Program-made: the position numbers and the translations under genes
Assembly: GCF_024139115.2 (NCBI RefSeq)
Contig: NC_085140.1
Location: 459,141,506-459,205,505, forward strand
Length of the DNA stretch: 64,000 nucleotides
Direction: 5' to 3'
Source of the DNA: Armigeres subalbatus
Taxonomy: Eukaryota > Arthropoda > Insecta > Diptera > Culicidae
The notes under the pieces: generated by a model
What the model was told of the DNA's origin: nothing
What the model saw: the letters and a program-made list of their open reading frames with translations, nothing else
The model's database searches: none
Shown: one piece after another, positions 56,669 through 64,000 of the stretch
Layout of the letters: each line of letters begins with the position of its first letter
Numbering within the stretch: position 1 is the stretch's first letter

Positions 56669-57059
56669 AGCATTAGAATTTAGCAGTTCGCACAAATTCG
56701 TAGGTGGTACAAACCAAGACTATTGTATGAGAGTAGTATCACTTTCATCCGTTACCACAGATATTGATTTGGGACTAATCACTAACTCTTAGATGAAAGC
56801 AATGCACTCTCCAATAGTCGAGATCTGTCCTGGCCACGTCCTTGCGAATGCTGAGGAAGGGGAAGGATAGTTTGTTGGACACCTACTTAAGAAAGATGCA
56901 GAGAACTCTACGACCTCTCATAGGTGCCACGGGAGGTTTTGGGATTGTGTGTAAGGTTATAACAGTAGGAATCGTTTTGGTATAACGTGAAACACAGAAA
57001 GAACTAAGATAGAAATACAAAGTAGGAAAGGGACGAGCCTGGAATTGAACCCACAACCT
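56669..57059 (-). mobile_element. SINE, same family as 504-917, 20-bp target duplication
   Basis: It matches the first SINE in reverse for nearly its whole length, but lacks the outermost tRNA head (A box). ATTTTGAATGAAAATAAATT is repeated at 56649-56668 and 57060-57079. It lies inside the RT frame of the I-clade element. Confidence 0.88.
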
Positions 57060-57466
57060 ATTTTGAATGAAAATAAATTGCATAAAAAATTAGATATTAA
57101 ATTTGGAATTTTATAACTATTCATTTTAGAGAATAACAAATCAGGAAGAACAGAATCATAGGCATCGGAAACATCGAGGAAAGTAGAAACAACATCTCGC
57201 AGACCGCATCGTGCTTTTGTGCTGTGCGGTTCTTTCTCTCTTTGCGGAAGGAAGTTTTTAATACTACCCGAAGCTATTTTAATTTCAACGGTGCTTCTTA
57301 GCGCTATTTGTACCCACTGATCCCGTTACGATCTTTGCAAGGACCCGTGCCTTCGTTTTACGTTGGACCCGTTTGCGGAAGTAAAATTCCGACAAGCGGT
57401 GGTAATCCTGCAGGGACACCGTTCTGGGAAAAAACCTCTTAGAAGGTCACGTCTCCTCGCTCAGCC

Positions 57467-58630
57467 ATGAGCATTAATAAAAACAAGAGGAAGGGGGAGT
57501 CTCTGAATTCTCCACTTCCTTCAAAGAAACAAGGTTTCAAGACCGTCCTGCCAAAGCGCGGAAAAAATAGAAGGAAGCTGGAGAATTCAGATATTCCTTC
57601 TAACTCTAATATCGGAAATAATTCTTCTCCAATCGAACTGAGCAATCAGTTCGATTTGATTAATGATGAAATTGAGCAAATCGAATATATCTCTAGCCCA
57701 GGTGATTCGATTCATGCGAAAAAGCAAAGGATTCCGCCAATTGTGGTATCTGTTGCCGAGTTTTCTGGGTTCCGGAATGAGATTTTGAGTAACCTTCAGG
57801 GGATCAAGGTTTCATTTCAGATTGCTAGGAAGGGTGACTGCCGCGTTTTGCCGGGATCCTTTGACGATCGCAAACGTCTTCTTCAGTATTTAACTGAGAA
57901 GCGCCATAAATTCTTCACATACGACGACAAAACTGAGCGATTGTTCAAAGTCGTCTTGAAAGGTCTCCCCAGTGATGATAAATCACTGGATGAGATTAAA
58001 ATTGAAATTTCTCAATTACTTGGATTTTCACCAGTCCAAGTCTCAATCTCACTCTGGTACTTCCCAGAGGGGCATTTCTCAAGAATTTTATTTAGTTCAT
58101 TTTAACAAAAGTAAACTAAATAATATGAAAAGTTTGGAAAAGGCCTGTATTATGCCTCATGTCCGTGTTACATGGGAACATTTCCGCAGGCCTGGGGAAA
58201 TTTCCAAAACCCCACCCAGTGTCGTAAGTGCCAAAAGTGGGGTCATGGAACCAAACATTGTCACATGGATGCTAAATGCATGATTTGTGGTGGAACCTCT
58301 CACGCCAAGGACGCATGTCCTGTGAGAGAAGATTCCAATAAATTTAAGTGTGCAAATTGTGGGGGCAATCATAAATCCAATTTCTGGGAATGCCCTTCAC
58401 GCAAAGTTTTGAATTCCCGTGCAAAATTGATGACGGGAAATTCCAATCGGATCCCAGATTCGACGGGTAGAAATTTTCAAACGCTCAAATTTCGAAACCA
58501 GTTACCGGTCGAGCAATTCATACCCACCACAATTCACAAACAAATTTTGCCGCTCGTCAACGGGTGCAAGCACTTCAGTAAATTCCAATTTTTCGAATGT
58601 ACCTACATATGCAAACATCGCTGCTGGTAG
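57467..58630 (+). pseudogene. Juan-like LINE ORF1, frameshifted
   Basis: An ATG at 57467 opens 212 residues with a basic N-terminus and the gag-like block LFKVVLKGLPSD. A frameshift near 58060-58170 separates the C-terminal part, which holds three CCHC knuckles (CRKCQKWGHGTKHC, CMICGGTSHAKDAC, CANCGGNHKSNFWEC). Together they would form a standard Jockey ORF1 that binds element RNA. A further shift near 58560 ends the frame early. Confidence 0.88.
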
Positions 58631-58848
58631 ACAAAATTTCTCTTCTCAAAATAATGTTTATACCCATGTCCCAACGGAAAATAATGGTCATGTTGCCGAT
58701 TCAGGTAGCATGACTGCTTCCGATTTTGATTTTTTAACTGAACAATTGCATCACATGATTGATGCAATGTTCAAAGCAAATACCATACCAGAAGCTGTTC
58801 AGGTTGGTATAAAGTACACACAAAAAATTGTTATCCGACTTCGTTTTA

Positions 58849-61511
58849 ATGGATCTAAATAATTTTGTGAAAGTTCTAAATTGGAATGCCCGCTCTCTAA
58901 AGGGTAAGGAAGATGAATTATTCAACTTCCTAACAGTTCATAATGTGCATATTGCCATTATAACAGAAACTTATTTAAAGCCCGGACTCTCCATTAAAAG
59001 AGATCCAAATTATTTTATCTACAGAAATGATCGTCTTGACAGCGCCTGTGGTGGGGTCGCCATTGTCATTAATAGACGTATCAAACATAAATTATTTTCT
59101 TCGTTTGAAACCAAAGTTTTTGAAACCTTGGGAGTTTCTGTTGAAACAAATTTTGGTCAATTTTCCTTCATTGCAGCCTATTTGCCTTTTCAATGCAATG
59201 GGCAGCAAAAGAATTTGTTGAAAGCTGATCTTCAAATTCTGATTCGCAACAAATCAAAATTCTTCGTAATTGGTGACTTCAATGCCAAACACCGTTCATG
59301 GAATAATGCTCAAAGCAATTCCAACGGCAACATTTTATTTGAAGATTGTTCTGCGGGATATTATACTATTCAATATCCCAATGGTCCAACTTGTTTTTCA
59401 TCCACTCGAAATCCTTCGACAATTGATTTGGTTTTAACGGATTCAAGTCAGCTGTGTGGCCAATTGGTAACTCATGCTGACTTTGACTCTGATCACCTTC
59501 CTGTGACATTTGAAATCTCACAAGAAGCCATTTATAATCCAATCAGCTCTACTTTTAATTATCATAGAGCTGATTGGGATTTATATAAAACATATATCGA
59601 TAGGAATTTTGATGTTAATATTCCTTTGGATACCAAAAGTGATATTGACAATGCGCTCGTATCTTTGACTAATTTAATTGTCGAAGCCAGAGGCATTGCA
59701 ATTCCTAAATGTGAAATTAAATTCAACTCCATTATTATTGACGACGATCTTCAGCTACTGATCCGTCTTAAAAATGTGAGGCGAAGGCAATACCAAAGAA
59801 CTCGCGATCCAGCGTTGAAAGTTATTTGGCGAGATTTGCAAAATGAAATTAAAAAACGTTTCGCTATTCTGAGAAATACCAACTTTGAGAATAATGTCTC
59901 GAAGTTGGATCCCAGTTCGAAACCCTTTTGGAAATTAACGAAAATTCTTAAAAAACCTCAAAAGCCAATTCCAGCGCTTAAAGAGGGAAATAAAATTTTA
60001 TTAACAAATGGCGAAAAGGCTCAAAAACTTGCTCGGCAGTTCGAGAGTGCCCATAATTTTAGTCTAGGTCTCACTAGTCCAATTGAGGATCAGGTTACAC
60101 GGAGCTTCGAAGACATTCTCAACCAAGATAATGTTTTTGACCCTTCGTTGGGAACTAATTTGGATGAAGTGAGATCTATTACTAGAAAATTTAAAAATAT
60201 TAAAGCCCCGGGTGATGATGGTATTTTCTACATACTTATCAAAAAACTTCCTGAGAGCTCTTTATCCTTTTTGGTTATTGGTTAATTTATTTAACAAATG
60301 TTTTCAATTGGCATACTTTACAGATAAATGGAAAAACGCCAAAGTTGTTCCAATTTTGAAGCCGGACAAAATCCAGCTGAGGCTTCTAGTTATCCTCAAT
60401 CAGTTTGCTTTCTTCAATAAGCAAACTGTTTGAAAAGATTATTTTAAATAGAATGATGGTTCATATTAATGACAATTCTATTTTTGCTGATGAGCAATTT
60501 GGTTTTCGCCATGGGCATTCAACCACTCATCAGTTATTAAGAGTTACGAACTTAATTCGGCTCAACAAATCTGAAGGATATTCGACTGGAGTTGCTCTTC
60601 TTGATATAGAGAAAGCATTTGACAGTGTTTGGCATGAAGGTTTGATTGTAAAATTGATGAATTTTAATTTTCCTCTGTACATTATTAAACTGATCCAAAA
60701 TTATTTATCAGATCGCTCACTGCAGGTAAACTATCAGAATTCTAAATCTAATAGATTACCTGTAAGAGCTGGTGTTCCCCAAGGCAGCATACTGGGGCCC
60801 ATTTTGTATAACATTTTTACTTCTGACTTACCTGATTTACCACCAGGGTGTCAAAAATCTTTGTTTGCAGATGATACAGGTCTCTCAGCCAAAGGGCGTA
60901 GCCTTCGTGTCATTTGTAGTAGATTGCAAAAAAGTTTGGATATTTTCTCCACTTACTTGCAAAAATGGAAAATTTCCCCGAATGCTTCCAAAACTCAACT
61001 TATAATTTTCCCACATAATCCGAGAGCTTCTTATTTGAAACCATCTAGCAGACATATTGTCACTATGAATGGGGTTCCAATTAATTGGTCTAGCGAAGCT
61101 AAATATTTAGGACTTCTGCTAGATCAAAATTTATCTTTTAAAAATCACATTGAAGGCCTTCAAGCCAAATGTAACAAATATATTAAGTGTCTATATCCAC
61201 TTATAAACAGAAAATCAAAACTTTGTCTTAAGAACAAACTTTTGATTTACAAACAAATTTTTAGACCTGCCATGTTGTATGCTGTGCCAATATGGACTAG
61301 TTGCTGCAATACCAGAAAGAAGGCACTTCAGAGGATTCAAAATAAAATTTTGAAAATGATTCTGAAGTTGCCTCCGTGGTATAGTACCAATGAACTTCAT
61401 AGAATTTCTAATATTGAGACATTGCAACAAATGTCCAACAAAATAATTTCCAATTTTAGACAAAAATCGTTGCAATCTTCTATTGCAACGATTAACTCCT
61501 TGTACCCTTAG
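58849..61511 (+). pseudogene. Juan-like LINE ORF2: endonuclease and reverse transcriptase, two frameshifts
   Basis: The first ATG of the frame is at 58849. Endonuclease motifs are NWNARSLKGKEDE, TETYLKPG, GDFNAKHRSWN, IDLVLTDS and DSDHLPVTFE. The RT linker KAPGDDGI precedes a frameshift near 60275. KVVPILKPDK is followed by another disruption near 60375. From 60405 the RT is intact to the stop at 61511, with EQFGFRHGHSTTHQL, DIEKAFDSVW, GVPQGSILGP, the catalytic FADDT near 60870 and the thumb (LIYKQIFRPAMLYAVPIW). No RNase H follows, as usual for Jockey. The protein nicks DNA and copies element RNA at the nick; this copy needs two repairs to do so. Confidence 0.92.
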
Positions 61512-61917
61512 TATAAAATAGGTTAAGATTAGTTTAAGTTGAAAACATTGTAATTCCTACATGGTTCAATTCAACCAGAGGAAAAATTCTAACTGCCAGA
61601 GGCAATTGAAATGTATTAATAATAACTAAACATATGACATAGCAAATAAGGATGATAGTGTTAAGAAAACACGGAACACCTAGTCTAAGAGATGAATGCA
61701 TGTACTAGTATTAGATGTATTAGATAATTAGCAAATAAAATTAGTTAAAAAAAAAAAAAAATAGAAACAACATCTTGCTTCATATTGAAAGAAAGCTGAA
61801 TTTGTGAGGCCAACAAAGCAGTACAATCACGAGTACCACAGGCTTTTCTAAACCCAAATTGAGAAGAGGAGAAAAATTTATTTTTTTCAGCCCACAACTC
61901 GACGATTAAGTATCATT

Positions 61918-61971
61918 TACGAGACGAGCCAGCCTCGGGCTGAAAGTCTCGATAATAAAGACAAAAAAAAA
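61918..61971 (+). mobile_element. 54-bp hairpin-tailed retroposon with 10-bp target duplication
   Basis: The insert is a hairpin (GAGACGAGCCAGCC, loop, GGGCTGAAAGTCTC) followed by GATAATAAAGAC and poly(A). AAGTATCATT is duplicated at 61908-61917 and 61972-61981. It lies inside the I-clade LINE and appears to be only the 3' tail of a larger element. Confidence 0.75.
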
Positions 61972-63205
61972 AAGTATCATTCTTTCCATTAATTTTCGAA
62001 GACATAATAATAAGCTAATAGGTCTACGACTATCAACTAATGAAGGATCTTCACCAGGTTTGAGTATATTTATAACCTTAATTAAACGCCATTCTGAAGG
62101 AATAATGTTTAAAAACAAAAAAGAATTATATAAAGATAATAAATATTCTTTACCATCAATTGGTAAATTTTGTAAAACAATAAATTTAATATTATCCATA
62201 CCAGGAGAAGTATTTTTAGTAAGAGATAATGCCAAATCCATTTCTTCTAAAGAAAATGGATTACAAAGATCGGGAAAATAATTTAGGCTTTTATTATTTT
62301 GGAATTTTATAAACTGGGGAACAAAATCAGGACAAATTTTAGAAGCAAATTTTTCTATCCAATCATCAGAATAATCTAAAACAACCGGAGTGGGGGAAAA
62401 CTCATAATTTCTTAAATTCCTGGCTACTGGCCATAAAGTAGTCAATGATGTATCTCTATCAAGATTTTCAATTAAATTTCTCCAATAATTTCTCTTTTTG
62501 AATTTTGTAATACGAATAAATTGCGCTTCTGCTTTGCGATATGAAATATAATTTTCTCTAGATCCCACACGACGAAAGGTTTTAAAAGCTTCGGATTTAT
62601 TTTTCAAGGCAACTGAACAATCATGATCCCACCAAAATGTAGGACGTTTAATTTTAATTAAATTGAGTTTGATTTTTTTGTCTGTGATTTCGTTAAACAA
62701 CGAATCAAAGTTTTGGAAAAGAAATCATAATTTTCAATAGAAGAAACAGAAGAATCATAATGAATTAAAGATAATGATACAAGATCAGAAAATTTAATCC
62801 AATCAACATATTTCCATAAATCAGGAATGCACGATTCAATAAATGTATTATTATTTATCGAAGAATGAATTTTAATTAAAATAAGTAAATGATCACTACC
62901 ATTAGAATCATTGATAATATTCCAAGATGATATGAACGATAAATTATTGGAGCAAAATGATAAATCGATACATGTATCATGAGCAGGAGGAACTGCAATC
63001 CTGGTGAAAGATTCATCATTAAGAATATTCAAATTGATGAACTACAATTAAATCCATTATCAAATTACCTCTGCCGTCCGATTTGGTACTATCCCAGGAT
63101 ACATTATGAGTATTAAAATCGCTCAAAATATAAAAAAGAGGTGGAACCATATCTAAAATGGATTTAAATTCAGTAAATGAAAACTATTTGGAGGAATATA
63201 AATGC

Positions 63206-64000
63206 AAAAAAAAAGAGAAAAATAAACTAAACGATTGAAACGACAAAATCATCACCACCGCTAGGCGGATTTAGCTGAGTTTTGTTTTTGTTTTAGTGGA
63301 TTTTGACTTTTTTCCATAGTGCAGTTTATTTTGATGTATATAAAAACTCTTTCAGACATCGAACTTTGTACGGAAAACCATTGGGATCAAATCAAGTCCG
63401 TTTGTCCCATTGCTCAATTTCTACGCTTAGTTATCTCGCAGTGACTAAATTTATCATTACAAGTCAGACTCGATTATCCGAAGACTTGATTATCCGGTCC
63501 GGGATTTGATTATCCGGAATTTTAGACTCGATTATCCGGAGTATTTTTTTCATTCGATTTTTTTATTTTTTTATTTCATTATTATAATATACAAACGATT
63601 ATTTTAACAGCATGGGACGTATCTAGGGTGTGGGATTGAAAAAGGGGTTGTTTTGTATATCGAAATTTGGCTATAGGCTTGTATATCAAATTCGTGAGTT
63701 CAAATGAATATATTACTATTTATATAATATGATTATTTGAAGAAACATGAACGTAGCTGGAATGGGAGGGACTGAAGTAGGGGTGTTCTATATACTTAAT
63801 CTTAATTCCATTAATAAATTATTTTCCCTAGTTCATATCCACAAACTTCTCGCTTCAAGAACTATCCCATGGTAGTCTGTTTCCTTTCTTTTTCTTCCAA
63901 TTATTTGATCGTTTGTCAATTAAGTTATTGCATTTGAGACACAATCTACAAATTTTCCATTTAAATCAATCCTTTGTGGTAATCCATTAATTTCGTAACG
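63206..64000. other. Intergenic DNA with one end of a pogo-like element
   Basis: GATTATCCG is repeated four times between 63482 and 63540, with a TIR-like CAGACTCGATTATCCGAAG at 63475. This is the usual end of pogo/Tigger-type elements; the other end is not in the window. The remainder shows nothing recognisable. Confidence 0.5.

Larger units (their letters stand above)
57198..61761 (+). mobile_element. Jockey-clade (Juan-like) LINE, near full length
   Basis: ORF1, ORF2, a 3' UTR and a poly(A) tail follow in order over 4564 bp. A perfect 14-bp target duplication (TAGAAACAACATCT) lies at 57184-57197 and 61762-61775. The target is the RT frame of the minus-strand I-clade LINE. A few frameshifts disable it. 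The name Juan-like is a guess from the mosquito context and Jockey-type organisation. Confidence 0.92.
53634..63205 (-). mobile_element. I-clade LINE with RNase H, split by several younger insertions
   Basis: On the minus strand, pieces in order are: endonuclease (YIPPNS, DFNTHNVSWDS, IDLSFCS, SDHLLIL; 63190-62880), RT linker (NTSPGMDNI), fingers (SSSQFGFRKACGTRDC), palm (DVSDAYDSV near 57165, LLQGSCLSPFLYN near 55060, FADDN near 54955), thumb (TGTWWGAHPSDL) and RNase H (YFSDGS, AELTAIF, LQADSL, WVPAHCKIYGNEQADS). It ends in an (AATA)n tail at about 53640. An RNase H after RT points to the I group. It is 5'-truncated near 63205. Removing the Jockey, SINE and TIR inserts rejoins the RT frame almost cleanly, though other frameshifts remain. 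Confidence 0.88.

Overview
The window looks like nuclear DNA of a culicine mosquito, most likely Aedes. The reasons are an intron-bearing insect nicotinic acetylcholine receptor gene, very long non-coding stretches, and dense nested transposons of types common in mosquitoes: BEL/Pao, Jockey/Juan-like, I-clade, R1-like and RTE-like LINEs, tRNA-derived SINEs, and many TA-flanked inverted-repeat elements. The species assignment is inference from content, not from a search.

Host genes. Only two regions carry convincing host genes. At 3.9-6.4 kb, ATP synthase subunit g (+ strand, two coding exons) faces a minus-strand cluster. In transcription order that cluster is a CEBPZOS-like mitochondrial membrane protein, a UQCC3-like complex III assembly factor, and tubulin-binding cofactor C (TBCC). 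The first two reading frames overlap by four bases (ATGA) once a short intron is removed. A 53-nt intron appears to join the UQCC3-like stop to the TBCC start, so the three may share one transcript. At 28.3-29.8 kb, five exons of a divergent nicotinic receptor alpha-type subunit lie on the minus strand; its signal-peptide exon was not found.

Mobile DNA, region by region. A SINE with a 24-bp target duplication lies at 0.5-0.9 kb and R1-like LINE debris at 2.6-3.6 kb. Small inverted-repeat elements occupy 7-11.7 kb. A broken BEL/Pao retrotransposon spans 12.0-19.7 kb and carries a nested palindromic Penelope-like insertion and a 76-bp hairpin element in its 3' LTR. A degenerate Jockey-clade LINE (-) at 19.7-23.0 kb keeps its downstream promoter element. 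TIR elements with nested insertions fill 23.1-27.9 kb, and a 3-kb non-coding TIR element spans 32.8-35.8 kb.

The most striking structure is an 8.8-kb TA-flanked inverted-repeat transposon at 36.2-45.0 kb. Its arms are made of 143-bp satellite repeats, its core holds a decayed Tc1-like transposase, and its empty target site survives in an inverted copy of the host repeat at 47.3 kb. An ORF1-only LINE-like element sits inside its left arm. From 53.6 to 63.2 kb an old I-clade LINE (-) has been split by a Jockey/Juan-like LINE (+), a SINE, a 1.5-kb TIR element and two very short hairpin-tailed retroposons.

Boundaries of inserts come from target-site duplications or inverted-repeat ends read directly. 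Family names come from recognisable protein motifs. No database or alignment program was used.
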